A DNA stretch of 64,000 bases from Lepas anatifera (Eukaryota > Arthropoda > Thecostraca > Lepadidae). Of this stretch, positions 1 to 12,260 are shown piece after piece. The notes below the pieces were generated by a model. The model saw only the letters and a program-made list of their open reading frames with translations, had not been told where the DNA came from and searched no databases. The DNA lies in NCBI GenBank assembly GCA_034440635.1, contig JAOTON010002098.1, positions 372,001 through 436,000 of the forward strand. The letters are read 5' to 3'. The position numbers were made by a program, and so were the translations under genes. Position 1 is the stretch's first letter. Every line of letters starts with the position of its first letter.

Positions 1-720
1 CTTTTCCTTTATTTCGTTTTTTGTTTTTTTTGGTTTGATTCGATTAGTGTAATAGCTTGGACTCGCCGAACATGACTTTTTCTGTTTGTTTAAATTGTTC
101 AGTTTTGTCTTTGCTTTGTTTTGTGTGTTTTTCTGTTGTTTTTAGTTTTGTTTTGATTCCATTAGTTGCTCTCACTGATTGCATGCTCTGATTAAATGTT
201 TTTAGTTTGATAGGTTTGTACGCTGCTTAAGTGCTTGTCCTATTTTCTTATGTTTTATGTTTATTGTTTATGTTTGTTTATTTTTCTTGCTTTTATTAAA
301 TCAGTGGTTTCTTAGATTTGATATGCTTAACATATGTGGCCCCCTACTTACTACTTATAGCTTAACTTTGTTAGTTTTTGTTTTGTCTCCTGTTTTGTTT
401 GTTCTTGATTTTATTTTGCTTTTAAGTGTGTTGTGGCATTATATTTCTGTTCTGTTTCATTATTATTTAAGGCTCATCTCGTTTTGTATGTCTTTTCTCG
501 TTCCGCGGGTGCTGCTTCTTTGCTGGCGGTTTATGTTTTGTACCTATGTTATAATAATTTGCTTTAATCTGAAAACTGATCGCCTACTTCCTCTTATTCT
601 CTACTCTGTGCCTGTGACATTCTGTTCTGTTGCTTCTTATTGCTTTGCCCTGTTTCATGTCTTCTTTTGCGTCTGTTGCCTGTCTATTTGAAAAATGAAA
701 TAAAAAAGTTGATGATGATG
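1..720. other. T-rich low-complexity stretch, possible LINE 3' end
   Basis: The plus strand is strongly T-rich, with many TTTTGTTT runs. It ends near 690-718 with an AATAAA-like motif followed by a short GATGAT repeat. That ending resembles the 3' tail of a CR1-type LINE, but no reverse transcriptase residues are visible upstream. An open frame of 144 codons at 257-691 is rich in F, L, V and C, as expected from T-rich DNA read by chance. I do not call it a gene. Confidence 0.3.
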
Positions 721-1914
721 AATGGGAGAATCAACAGTACTGATTTTGTCCGAGACATGTCTGTCTGAGGAAAATTCACTGTTTCGTCAAACAGGGGTCG
801 GCGGCTGCTAGTGCAGGGTTCGCGAACAATAAAGAACGCTCAAAAAAGAAGACCGTTCAAGAAGACAACATCTAAAGCTTCTTTAAAGCCCCTGCACCAG
901 GGGTGTGGATTTTTATCTCTTTGGGGGTGCCTCGGCACCCCCAATGGTGTGCTGGACACCCTTAATGGTGATTGTGGCACCCTCACCAAAAAGGGAAGCA
1001 AAGTGCTGATAAAGTGCGTAAATAGAAGAAGTTTTCAACAAATACCTGTTCCACATTGTTATAGTGACATTCGGGCTCTGACTTACAACAATATTTAACT
1101 TAATATAAACTTAACTTAATATAATCTAAAAAATAACTTAATATAACTTAACTTAATATAAACTTAATATTTTATCAAACAACGGAAAACCTCAGACATA
1201 ATGGGAAATAAACATCGATGATGTTTCAAGTTCAAAATTAGATTTTGTGCCTTTTCGCCATCCAACACGGAGCAAAACAGCACGTGTTTCCCTCTTCTGG
1301 TTTATTATCTGGTTGTACTTCGGCAACGCTCCCTATTAGTTCTCACTCTCTATAACTCGTCCGACGGTTAAGTTTTATATTTATGAACGTCTTTCTCCTC
1401 CTTCCCTCGGTTACGTTGGGACCGGGCCCCAATCCTCTCCACTCAGCAGAAACTCATCGCGACACTCCCGACTTCAGCGAACTCGGCCGCCGGCTAGCCT
1501 GTGCTGACTGCCGCCGTCTCGCCTGTACCGAAGAGCAGCCTCGGATGGTGTGGCAAATAATCAAGCCAATAGAGGGCAAGGTATGGCTGGAAAGTTTGGA
1601 AAAAACATAATGTAATACATCTCCTGGTTCATGATTTAATGCTCTATCATTTTCATGGAAAAATTTCCGCTGAATTTTACGTGATACAAGTGAACGCGCT
1701 TCCACCAATCAGCGGCCACCATCCACCGGCAGCCATAATTGCCTGCGGGCACAGAGGTTACAGAGGTCACGCTGGGCGCCGCTGATGCCAAGTTCAAGCC
1801 TCAGTGGGGGGGGGGTCGCGGGCGGATTGTAATACCAACATGCGTGGTGTTGAAAATAGTGGTCGCTGTGCCTGGTGTCAGACTGAGGGAGGAGGGACCG
1901 GTGTTGGAGACAAC
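721..1914. other. No gene recognised
   Basis: Nothing coding is supported. The stretch holds a GC-rich hairpin near 920-940 (GGGGGTGCC / GGCACCCCC) and an AT-rich tandem repeat listed separately. Open frames here are short and have no recognisable motifs. Confidence 0.5.
1093..1172. repeat. AT-rich short tandem repeat
   Basis: Imperfect repetition of an ACTTAATATA-type unit, with the variants AACTTAACTTAATATA and AACTTAATATAA. It is simple sequence without coding potential. Confidence 0.7.
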
Positions 1915-2240
1915 AGCCCTGTTCCAGCTGTCAGCACAGTTTTGTCAGCAGGCCCTCTAACCTGTCCTCCAGAAAAGAAACATCAGCGCCATAACCGCCT
2001 CATGTTTGTGCTAAGCAAAGGGAACTTAAACCTTTATACCATTAAAAATATTAGGCTGCCACTTCGTGCATTTTCATTGCATTTTGCAGTACAGTTTTCC
2101 ATCAGCACAAACAGCAGGCCATCAGCCCGTAAAACCTCTAGAACTAGTTCCCGGGGAGAGGCTACAGTCCTGTGACGTAGGCGCAACGCGACCCGCTGAT
2201 TGGTACTGACAAAACTGTTGCTGACAGATGGAACAGGGCT
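1915..2240. mobile_element. MITE, family A, copy 1 (about 326 bp)
   Basis: Both ends carry the same inverted sequence: AGCCCTGTTCCA, then CTGTCAGCACAGTTTTGTCA. The right end contains the same order in reverse complement, with one extra A. The interior matches the copy at 20272-20579 across most of its length, including the block AAACCTCTAGAACTAGTTCC and the block CTACAGTCCTG. No transposase is encoded, so this is a non-autonomous element. Target-site duplication is not clear for this copy. The superfamily cannot be assigned from the termini alone. Confidence 0.85.
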
Positions 2241-3468
2241 ATTCTGTGCACGCGGGTGGATATAAGGGTTAGGCCTTTGTACAATGTGCAGTGCCGATAA
2301 TACTGGAAAAACATGAGTGGGTGTTCATTGAATGAGTTCGGTACATGAGTATGCTTGGCGGACAAAATTACAGGCACTAACTTCGAGTCCATAGTATTTT
2401 TCGGTATCAGGTTAGATGCTGCAGCTTTTCAAGACTTTTCAGAATTGACACTTTTTAATTGACACATCAGTAATACAACACACACGGTGTATGTGACATA
2501 CACGCCTATCTGACATTAAATGCGTATGTAACACTAGAGTTTAAAATGCTAAAATGACAATTTGAGGCGGAGAGATAGGTAATTCTGATGGTGTCAACAA
2601 GGAGGGTCCCTGTAACCGTGATTGTCCGACCTTCTATCTTTAGGCCTATGAAAATCGGTTTGTATGTTATAATGCTTCACTATTTATCTTCCGGGTGACG
2701 TCGCCGTTCCTTATTGTTTATTATTATCATTGGCTGTGAAAGTTATGTACAGTGTTAGACCAAAACGTTCAACTCTCACCATTCGCATTATACCCAATTA
2801 GTGGAATTGAGGCAGTGTGTGACCTCAGAAGTTGCGTCAAGCATTGAAAGGGCGAATCCTAGCGAAATAAATTCTTTTGTTGGTAGATGCTGATTTTTCA
2901 GGGACAAATTTCCGTACTGAGCGAAACAATACGGCGTACCATAATTTTGATACGAGACAAAATAATACAGGACAGGAAAATAATGAACATCTAGCAACGT
3001 TAATTAAATTCTTTCGAGCGGCAACAGTTCTTTTTACGGCTGTTTTTTTAGTAGGTTCAAAATGTTTGAAATATAATTGTGAAATCTTTATAGCACGGCA
3101 CATGTCAGTGGAAACGGTAGCTGAACGCTCTCTAAATAAAGCAGTAGTGGGAGGTTGCGTGAATTTTGATGAGCGGTGCCATGCAGGGCTGTAAATTTAT
3201 ATCTCTTAGGGCTGTCCGGACACCCGTGATGTAATATCGAGTTAGAGATGAAATACAGGTTACGTTTTATTGTTCATCATTTTTCAGGATTCAAAAGAAC
3301 TGTGTGATGGCTAAAACAAAGATAATATTACGTCATCTCCTTTCATATGGTGGCCATTAAAGTTGTTTTCCTCAACTTTGAGCATCCCCCACGATGTTCG
3401 CCAATCCACACCGCTGCCCTGTACCACATCGTTTTTTCCTACCATCGAAATATCAGCCGCTGATTTCG
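2241..3468. other. No gene recognised
   Basis: Mixed-composition DNA. A 105-codon open frame at 2877-3194 (plus) overlaps frames of similar length on the other strand. It shows no domain, signal peptide or repeat that I recognise, so it is left uncalled. Confidence 0.5.
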
Positions 3469-3698
3469 TGGGCGGATCCAGGATTTCCGATCGGGGGAAC
3501 CTTCCGGGGAGGGCATCTGGACCAGGGGGCGCCACTTTTGACCGGAACAAAACCTATCAGGTGGGCCCCAAATCCTATCGGTGGGCGCTGATTTTCGCAT
3601 CCTGGGGGAAAACGACCTTTCAGGGGCGCCATTGACCTTTCAGGGGCGCTAAGGGTCGATGGGGGCACGTGCCCCCTTTGCCCCTCTGGATCCACCTA
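3469..3698. mobile_element. Candidate MITE with GGATCCAG termini
   Basis: The left end reads TGGGCGGATCCAGG. The right end, in reverse complement, reads TAGGTGGATCCAGAGGGG. The interior is G/C-rich, with a GGGGGCACGTGCCCCC palindrome near the right end. The size of about 230 bp and the lack of coding sequence fit a MITE. I could not identify a convincing target duplication. Confidence 0.55.
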
Positions 3699-4231
3699 TT
3701 GCGGACTTTAATATACGATTACATACCAGTGTACGATTAAGCGCCACCTTAGCCCTGCTGCACGGCCTAGGCGCTAGCATCAGCGCCATCTATTCAAAGG
3801 GAGAGCCATCTATGTTTCTCTCCTCTTTTGCTCGGCAGGTTTATCCACCAGGGATTTTTTCGTAGGTACTATTTACGTACAGACCACCGGAACGAACTCA
3901 TCGACTCGTGTAGCCGGGAGTCTGGTACGTTTGCAACACCCAGTTCGATTCCTCTCTGAGAATAAGGAGTTTGAGGTTAGTCGGTACCGTGTAGCCACAT
4001 AAGGAAGGAATCCAGAATTTATATTCACAGTGTTTCGGAATGATACGGATATTCCTTATTACATTTACTAATTTGATTACACACAAATTATGATGAAAAA
4101 ACGCTAATAATTTTGTGGTCTGGCATAAATATTTTCCTCAAATAAACGCTCCCGTAATCCCTTTGCATTTTACCAAGGTCTTTTGTGGCTGGTCATATTT
4201 TTTCTGGTTCATAAAATCAGGCACATATATC
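3699..4231. other. No gene recognised
   Basis: I see no coding region, structural RNA or repeat signature that can be supported in this interval. Confidence 0.5.
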
Positions 4232-4239
4232 AGTAGGTC

Positions 4240-4516
4240 CAGGGGCGTAGCCAAGGGGGGGCAGGGACAGCTGCCCTTCCCTGAGGGCCCGAAGGTCCCC
4301 TGAGGACACGGGCCGCGCGAAGCGCGGCTCGCCCGCACTGTGCTCTGTGGCCAAATTTCAAGGTTCATACCAGACAGGGCCCTCTTAAGCCCTCTTCAGT
4401 ACTCTATTCTGTAACAAGCAGGGCCCTTTTTACCCCTCAGGGCCTTCTTGGCGCTGTCGTAGGGGCCCTTTTTGGGGCGCCGCCCCCCCCTGAGCGAAAT
4501 CCTGGCTACGCCCCTG
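4240..4516. mobile_element. hAT-type MITE with perfect 8-bp target duplication
   Basis: The element begins CAGGGGCGTAGCCA and ends TGGCTACGCCCCTG, which are inverted repeats. It is flanked on both sides by AGTAGGTC (4232-4239 and 4517-4524), a perfect 8-bp duplication. An 8-bp duplication with CAG...CTG-type ends is characteristic of the hAT superfamily. The 277-bp interior has GGGCCC boxes and no coding capacity. It is a short deletion relative of the large GGGCCC-rich element around 28.7-41.5 kb, with which it shares the segments CTCTATTCTGTAACA and CTGAGCGAAATCC. Confidence 0.9.
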
Positions 4517-4584
4517 AGTAGGTCGGTAGGTATTATGTTGGGACAGTAGGGCTTAAGTAAACGTCTTGCTACTGGCTTTCATTT

Positions 4585-5005
4585 GATATACAGAAAGGTC
4601 ACATTCTGACCTTCCATGACCTCAGGTCATGTGAGGTCACGAGGTGCCCTCTGGAGGTCAAACCACGTGCGGGAGGTCATTGTGTTCCGAATAGTGGAGA
4701 AAGCCTTGACATTTACCCATAAAATATACTTTTCCAGATCTCAATAATCAATGGCATGAGAGATATGCCCATGTTTCTTAGCATTGCATATTTTAGTGGA
4801 AGTAGCCTATCGTGACCTAACTTGACCTCTGGAGGTTAAACCATTGACCTGGGCACTTATGCATGCAAAGTAAAATCCTACTGAATTCACACGAGTCTTC
4901 CAATGCACTTCGCAGATTTGCGCTAACCCCCATGATTTCGGAGTTAGAGGGGACCATCGATGGCCCCCGGTGGGGCGAAGGTAGCGCCGGACCCCCGATG
5001 GGGTT
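4585..5005 (+). mobile_element. Partial copy of the TTAA-flanked AGGTCA-rich MITE (family B)
   Basis: This matches the right half of the complete copy at 30458-31670. Shared parts are a paired TGACCT/AGGTCA block, the segment GATCTCAATAATCAATGGC (variant), and the terminal block GTGGGGCGAAGGTAGCGCC near the end. The left terminus is missing and the right terminus is eroded (GGGTTATA instead of GGGTTAA). It has no coding capacity. Confidence 0.8.
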
Positions 5006-6115
5006 CGGGTTATATCTCCGGAAGGATGCGAGGCACATTGAGGGATTCTTCAGTCATCATGGAATAGCCTTATTAATTCAATGAATGACTGAACACATCA
5101 AGGACGAGTGGGGTTTTAGTGGAGCTCGAGGCACGTGCTAAGCCACAGGCATGTCAAGTCATCCAATTTCCATAATTTGCTACGTCATACTCGTAACTCG
5201 ACTTTGGCTAATCTAAATAGGCCCAAGCTCGTTTCGCAAGGAGCACAAATGCTGAGAGTTAATGGGAATGAGGCACATCCATAAGGGGTGTTATACTAAG
5301 AGAGCGATGTAAAAGAGCATGCCGAGAATCCCCTTGAGCGATATTTCGTTTGTTCCAGAACTTATCGGTCGCGGAGAAAAGAAGTAAAACATTCACCCCA
5401 GGCCGACCCCGTCCTCCCCCGGATGTTTACGTGCTATGAGGCGATCTTAGGAAAGTGACGTCATGCTCAAGCCCCACTGCGCGTGCAGCGCGGACATATT
5501 TTTCTTGCTTGGATATCTGAAACACGTACCTGACGGGGGTCTGAGCAGCCCTTGGTTTGACGGGGGGGAGCGGGTACCCAGCCCCGTCAAGGTGAAGGTG
5601 GCTCAGACTCCTGTCAATGCGCGTGCTAATACATTAAGAAAATTTGAAGAAATTGATCCCTGTCATTTTTTGCCTTATGGGGGAAAAATACAACATTAAA
5701 AACAAGTGTAATAGATGTGCTTCGGGGGCCGCGGGACACGCACTGCCAGAGCAGTTACCAAAATGTGTTGGTTAGGCATGCCCAGGTCCGGCTGCACCAG
5801 GCTTCTGCGTCATCGTGTGCCGCCGCTGCACTGGCTTACCTCAAGTCCTGCCTGCGGGGGTTTCGAGTACTGACCCGATGATTTCGTTTGTGAGGAAGAT
5901 AAACACCGGCCTCGTCACTGTCTTTGAGACAATATTATGGCACGGAAAATTGATTATAATGATTTGTGTGATTTAAAGACACGCCAATGGCTAGGGCCGT
6001 TTGGTGCTGGGAACTCTTCCCGGTCGGCTGGACTTAGTATTGTACCCTGTTCTGGATATTTATCGTTATCATTGTTTTACTATTGTGAACTTGTTCACAG
6101 AACACCTTGAACTCC
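5006..6115. other. No gene recognised
   Basis: There is no supported gene or repeat family here. The open frame at 5463-5699 has no recognisable motif. Confidence 0.5.
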
Positions 6116-6185
6116 GAGCCGGGCCTTGACCCCGGGACCTGTGGCTCAGGAGACAGGAACTCCACCACTGAACCGCTCATCCCCT
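6116..6185 (-). mobile_element. tRNA-derived SINE head
   Basis: Read on the minus strand, this has a box A-like element (GAGCGGTTCAGTGGTGG), a central CTCCTGAGCCAC segment and a box B-like element (GGGTCAAGGCCC) at tRNA-like spacing. The layout matches the SINE head at 31414-31480. The cloverleaf is imperfect and box B is degenerate, so it is read as a SINE head rather than a functional tRNA gene. Confidence 0.5.
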
Positions 6186-6189
6186 GTAA

Positions 6190-7010
6190 GGGGCTTGGTT
6201 ATATAACGAAAACTTTTTGAAACTTCAAGTACAACTGCGTTTAATGGAAATACCAAATCAGCCGTAAGTAGAACTCCAAAGCCTCAGGTTGCGGGAGATA
6301 AATAAAAATGGGCCATCCAGCTCCAAAACCTTCAAAATTACAGAACTAAAGGATACTTTTGAACCAGCTAGGCATTTTAGGCAGATGTAGGCACGGCCAT
6401 CCAACTTTTGAAGCCGGCGCTACTTCCGCTACCTCGGCAGGCTAGAGCCGCTACCGCCACTCTCTTAAAATCGCGAAACCGCTAAAATCGCGAAACCGTT
6501 ATCCAATACTCCGCTAAGGCCACTGCGTATTATAAAACGCTACCCCACACATGATTTTTAATTGTTCTTTTTAAATGAATTTCAAGGAAAACCGCTGCTT
6601 ATATGCAAATTATATTACACGAGTTTTTAATAATAAAGATACATTTTGATCCAGAGATAAGCAAATGAATCACAAGCAAAGCATTCATTCAATCTGCTTT
6701 TGTTTTTCTGATGAGGATACTTTTTCTTAAATCACCATCTCGTTTTGTTGTGGCGGTCCACTTAACAGCCGGTCGGTAAAGGTTTGGAATTCTGTTTGGT
6801 TGGTTACCTGCAGCACGGCTACAGTTTTGGTTAAAAGCCACTATCACTGTCCCGCTAATATTCAGAGAACATTTGGTACCCGCGAGGATTGCATCTTTTT
6901 TGCAAGAGATGCACCTTCCGTATTTAATTCCATAACATGTATTCATACATACACTCATTCACAAAGATATCCACGCTACAACTAAAGGAGATAGAGGATA
7001 CTGATATATA
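6190..7010. other. No gene recognised
   Basis: Nothing supported. A direct pair of the words AAAATCGCGAAACCG lies near 6467-6500. Confidence 0.5.
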
Positions 7011-7345
7011 GAGGATGGCACCGGGGTTAAGGCGCAATGAGTGCAGAGGGGGGACGCGAACAGACCAGCACGGACGCGCACGCACGCGGGACTACGAGTT
7101 CGAGTTCGATACGAGTACGCGTTCGAGTCGACGAAGTGGATCGGCGGCGGTGTAGTGACGGAGGGTATTAAATACGGGCGGTACCGCTACTATTAGGGGT
7201 CATACGCGCGTGACGGGCGAATTCGAGCGCAGACGGGACCGACCGATGCCGAGTGCGGCGGGCGACGAACAGCGACGGGGGTCGGAGAGGGACAGAGTGA
7301 GCCAGGGACCGGACGGCTCACTTGACGCAGCGACGATGTGTCTGA
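7011..7345. other. CpG-rich patch
   Basis: This stretch is far richer in CpG than its surroundings, with runs such as GACGCGCACGCACGCGGG and GAATTCGAGCGCAGACGGG. It could be a CpG island of an unseen promoter, or the 5' region of a mobile element. No open frame or splice structure confirms either. Confidence 0.4.
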
Positions 7346-8239
7346 GGTAAGGCTTCAGGCAAGGTGAGGGCCCTTTTTATTTCAAGGCATACTGGCTGGT
7401 ATGGATGGGCACACATAAGGTCAGGCACACATATGAGCACAGTTTTTTTAACAATATCACAGCAAAGTTACAACCAGCCCACGAAGGAATGAGGCGAAAA
7501 GACAAGACACATTGCGCGACACCGCAAACGTTCAGCGTAGATTCAGCACAGATTCAGCCCACATTCATATTCAATCCAAACTTTAACCAAACCAAATAAA
7601 ACTGTCTCATCGCTCAACAGGTGAACAGTCTCCTGCTCATCGGCATAGTCCGGCTCCTCGCCATCCGCCCCCACGTCTGGGACTTTGAGGAAGTCCCCGG
7701 ACGTGCCGGCCCCGGTGTAGGTGCCGCTGGCGAAGGCGGACCTTTTTGGGTAGCTGACTTTTCAAACCATTCTAGACCTTCATTTCACAGCTCCTTTCGT
7801 TACAAATGCCGGTGATCCAACTTTCCTCAACGTGTCGTCACATACCTGTCTCGATATATTTTTTATAGCTTATATTAGGCTACATTTCTAAGGCTGGGTC
7901 ACTTGACATCAACTGGTGAATTGACCTGAGCCGACCAAAATTTTGTCAGAAATTTCCAAAATACCATATAATCGTTACATCGAGTAGGACGGTAGCGCGC
8001 CACCGTTGTTTTCACCTCTAAAAACCTTAGGGGTTCCCCTTCCCTCTGTATCGGCGCATATTTAAGCAGCCTCATAGCAGCACCATTTAAGCAGCATTTT
8101 TTTTAAAATAATTTTTGTCCAAGTTGTTCCCAGTACGGCTGCTGGAGTCTGGGTCTCACTAAAGTCCTCAAGGGAATTGTCACGGAGACCCCGACCCCAC
8201 CACCCGAACAAGCAACTCCCACAATGAAGGGTTTATTTA
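7346..8239. other. No gene recognised
   Basis: No supported feature. Short open frames at 7405-7599 and 7621-7815 have no motifs. Confidence 0.5.
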
Positions 8240-8452
8240 GAAGCTAAAATTTAACGTCCCACAAAGCACAGGGGCTGCCGCCCCGCTCAGGTCACCCTCT
8301 CACCAGTCAGTTGCCAGCCGACCTACGTCGGGCAAACTATTGAGCGCCGGAGCGTCTCTGGGGAACCGATCCCAAGCCTGGACATGCACTGCCACTGCAT
8401 GCTTCTGAGCAGCGGGCCGGAGCCCAACGCTCTACCAACTGAGCTACCGGGG
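8240..8452 (-). mobile_element. tRNA-derived SINE, different subfamily
   Basis: On the minus strand the head reads CCGGTAGCTCAGTTGGTAG (box A) followed by AGCGTTGGGCTCCGG, which is very tRNA-like. The box B region is interrupted or degenerate (GGGATCGGTTCCCC). The 3' part contains CTTTGTGGGACGTTAAA, resembling the CGTCGTTAAACCCC ending of the SINE at 31414. The broken T-arm argues against a functional tRNA. Confidence 0.6.
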
Positions 8453-9734
8453 CGGCATTTTACCAGCTATAATGCTCCCGCTGTTCCAGAATTTGTGCTT
8501 TCGACAGCAAATCAAACCGAATTCCAATCAGCATGTTTTGGATCCACTCAGCACGCCGACCGCGCCGGGGTCCGCTACCGGGGTCCGCTGCCGCGGTGTA
8601 CCGCTGTTTTTGACCAGTGGAGCTGGCGCCGCCGCCGTGGGGGCTGGGTCGTCGTGTCCAGCAGCACCGCAGACATCTCCAGCGCAATCTTTCGCGGTTT
8701 AACAGCTCTTTTATCGGCCATAATCTACAATGTCGCTGGGACGGGTCGACAACGACGGGGTGCCTTTGTTTTTGCACTCATTAGGCGTGGGGATGGAGGC
8801 GGGTGCCTGATATATGATTCAAATAAAACAGGGGACCGTTGAAGTCCTGTCGTGAAGTAAACTTAACGGGTGCTGGGTTAAAGAGGGGATTGTGTGTGTC
8901 TGGTGGGGGTTAGGGTGTTTGGGTCGGTTTAGAAATTGGCCAGGATGATTGGGTCATCTAGAAATTAAAGAGGTGGGTTGCATGGGCGGAAACTGAACCG
9001 AGGTGGTCTTGGGGCGGCTAGAGCCCCGTAAACGGGCTACATGGGTCAGTCCGCGTCAAATTGTCCAGAAAATGGCATTTCCGTACCTGAAAGCTTAAGA
9101 ATGGGATGAAGGCGCGTGTGGGATCATGTGAAACAACATCACAAATACATTTTTAGTCCAGAATAGCGCTTCAGCGCTCTAGGGTTCATCACAGGTTACA
9201 CTTTTTTACCGACTCAGTATCGTCAAATGAGAGTTGTCTTACTTTTAACGAGGATTTTGGCGTCTGAATTGGTACCGATACTATTCAAATGTTTTGTCAT
9301 TCTGGGAGTGTACAAAAAATGGACGTGACCTGCATTTTACCTTTGACCTTACAAGGTAAAATAACTAATGCACATTTTTACCCGTTTCGTGTGCTCCAAA
9401 TTTCATCAAACTCTACCATCCCATCGCATTTACATGTTTTATAACAAAGAAAGCGAGTACTTAATAATAATAATAATAATAATAGTACTTAATAAATTTT
9501 GTGAAATATGGGCATTTGAAGATTGTAGTGTTCCGTGGAGCAGACATTTCCCTGGGTTATTTGCAAATGTTGTTCGGTGATGCATATGGTGAGACTATAT
9601 TAACACCCGCACTGGAGAGGGGTTTGTCTGGTACTAACGCGCTGGAGGGGGGCTGGTAGGCCCCCATAAGATCTCGGAAACTAAGAGGCGTAAAAAAACA
9701 CCGGTTGGGGGTGGGTGGGGGATGGTGATCTACG
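8453..9734. other. No gene recognised
   Basis: An open frame at 8384-8842 overlaps the SINE and is competing-frame noise in GC-rich DNA. An (AAT)n microsatellite lies inside and is listed separately. Confidence 0.45.
9463..9484. repeat. (AAT)n microsatellite
   Basis: About seven uninterrupted AAT units. Confidence 0.95.
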
Positions 9735-10140
9735 TTATAGGCAATGTTCATTGACCTGGGTAAATATTTTCAAGGTCAAATGAGGTCATAAAGGTCAAAT
9801 CTTAGGCATGCTGGGAACCATTTTGGAATTCAAGGTCATTGACCTATGGGGTCACAATATGTTATACTACCTATAATGTACATTATAACTGGCACTATAG
9901 CAACTGTTTGGCGGGACACGAGGGTTTAACTTTACCCATCACCTTTGACCTTGAACTTTGACCTTGATATTTGCGTTGAGTTACCTTAGCTATGACGTCA
10001 TAACTTAACATACGTTGGCCGGGTAACGCCATTTGAACGAAAGCACTGTGCCAATGACCTTGAAAGTGTTAAGATGATCTTGACCTGTGATCTTTGACCT
10101 TGACCTTTATGTGAGATAACCTTGACATATCATCCCGCTT
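9735..10140. repeat. AGGTCA/TGACCT-rich repeat segment
   Basis: The hexamer AGGTCA or its complement recurs more than ten times in 400 bp, for example TGACCTTGAACTTTGACC and CTTTGACCTTGACC. The style matches the TTAA MITE family (30458, 40372) and the 5-kb element at 28888. It is probably a diverged piece of such an element. I see no termini. Confidence 0.6.
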
Positions 10141-10877
10141 ATATGGCGTTATGGCGTCACCATTCGGTCTCCAATGCAAGTGAACTGGTCCGACCGCGCG
10201 ATTATGGCGATCTCAAAATGCAGGTCTGACTTTGCAAGTCTATAAATTAAATAATTATGGACCGATTTTCCCAATTCTTTCACCAATCGACGCCCCGTTA
10301 AATTATCTCAAATATGGGCGAACATCGTTTACCAGTACCAGTATCGGCTACCAGCGGTTCTCCAGCCACCTTGGAAAAATAGGTGGGGGCCTCCGAGGCC
10401 CCCTTCAGTGCGCGTGTTAAACCCTCTCACCACCCGCATCAAAGACCAACATTTCCACACCAGAATTGTACATATTTGTAAGGACTAAAGAACCCAAATT
10501 TAAGGAATTAATAGGTATGGTAATGGGACCTCCCTGTCAAGGAGCCCACACGACAAACAAATATTTGTGGTGAGTGCAGCGGCTGTCCCTGCGACGTTAA
10601 AACAGCTTGCTCTCCAGGAGGCAGGTCAATTTGAGTCATCATATAGGTGAGTGGATCGAGTATCCGTTGAGGTGGCCAAATTTTGCTAGAGATATAGTTT
10701 TGGTTCTAAGCAATGCTCGGAATTATGGAGGCATTTTCCACAAAGTACAACAAAGTAAGCATTTATGAATTGGTGTAGAAACACAGTTGAGTATTTTTGT
10801 TTGTGGTGACAAGTTATTTGAAAAGCTAGGCCGAGCCCTTATCCTGGAATGTGTGTCGTGATGCCGGTGCATGAACA
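10141..10877. other. No gene recognised
   Basis: Contains a GC-rich hairpin GGGGGCCTCCGAGGCCCCC near 10384-10402. Otherwise nothing is supported. Confidence 0.5.
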
Positions 10878-11743
10878 TTAGGTGCCCCATTTTGTACCAA
10901 ATTTTGAAAATTGTAGATGGGTAGGTCTAATCCCGTACATTCGGACCCGCTGAGTTCAATGAAACCAAAATTTTTGAAATCCTAAATTTTCTAGCGGTCG
11001 CAAATTTGATTTGAAAATTTGATTTTTCTTAAAATGGCCGATTTTTCAGCTATTTACGCTTCTATCTTTGTTTATAATTGATTTAGAGTAACAAAACAAG
11101 GGAACATTGTCTTTGCTGTCACCAGAGCTATCATTTGATACCCAATTTGATACCTTTTTAGCACTTGGTCAGGTTAGAAGTCCGGTAATTGTTCCAAATA
11201 GGTCAGAAATTGCGATTTCCGGCGAGGATCAGTCTCTTCACCGTACTTGACACAAACACATCATAAGAGTGAATGTGGTTTTCTTTTCCATCATCTGGAT
11301 AGCCGGACTAACCGTTATCATGTATGTGCCATACATGGTTGTTCATTTAATCAAGTTACCACAACATTTCTGACCAAATTACGGTCTGAGGTACACCTCA
11401 CCGTGCGTAAGAAATCAGGCTTACAGACATGTTATGCCGGGTCCGTTCCGATCCTACAAGAGATTGAGTGTGCTCAAGCGAAGTCTGTCGATGTCAAGCA
11501 TGATTAAATATGAAAAGACATAAAACTGTTTAAATACTAAACATCCAGTGCGAGATCATCTCCCGACCCGCGCCCCTAGGCTAGCGCCCAAACAGGCCCC
11601 ACAGGGAGCCGAGTGATCTTGGCAACGAGACTATATGCGCGGGTGTTACGACGGGACTGTGCGCACAGGTTTTATGAGCTTTTGGAGCAAAACAACTTAT
11701 TCAACTATAATTCTCAGCTAATAAAGTAGACGGGTTTACGTGT

Positions 11744-12013
11744 TCAGAGGTCACCCACATGGAGGGCCAGTGGTCCGATGCCACGAACCACATTCTCGGG
11801 CCGCCAATCATGGTTGGTGTTCCAGCTGCTAAATGTGTCGAAACTTTGAAAGGCTTCAGATTCACAGGTCCTTTCTACGTCTATTCTACATTTCCATGAG
11901 GTCAGACTTTCCAAAGCTCTGCTTCTTTCTCCTATGTTATTCAAGAGCCTGCAGAACACCCTCAGCAGCTTCTCATCTTTTACGAACCCTGCATAATCAT
12001 GCATTAGATTCAC
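11744..12013 (-). pseudogene. Mirror copy of foldback-element coding region
   Basis: The minus strand is open for 89 codons, starting MNLMHDYAGFVKDEKLL and ending GPLALHVGDL. It is the inverted counterpart of the plus-strand segment at about 12745-13013, which shows the same residues with stops and a shift. No upstream part of the gene exists on this side, because the arm stops at 12178. I do not recognise a catalytic motif, and function is unknown. Confidence 0.6.
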
Positions 12014-12260
12014 GCCTCGTTCTGCAGCATCGCTCGCGACCTTAAGTGAGGCGAGGAATGCCTGAAGCTTCCATAAATCCTCATCGAAACACCAACAGTT
12101 TTACTGGCCTTTGGATATCTTCAGCTGGTGGAACACGAACTACGACCTTCAGCTAGATCCACTAGCCGCGTGGACTCGTCTATCACATCCCAATCATACT
12201 AATAATTATACGTCGGACACTGGTGAACACTGTTCATGTTCCGCCAAAAACTCAGACTGA

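Noticed and set aside
257..691. 144-codon hydrophobic protein
   Set aside because: T-rich low-complexity DNA gives F/L/V-rich frames by chance. No conserved motif or gene structure is present.
8384..8452. tRNA gene on the minus strand
   Set aside because: The D-arm and box A are good, but the T-arm is interrupted, and a SINE-like body and GTTAAA tail follow.
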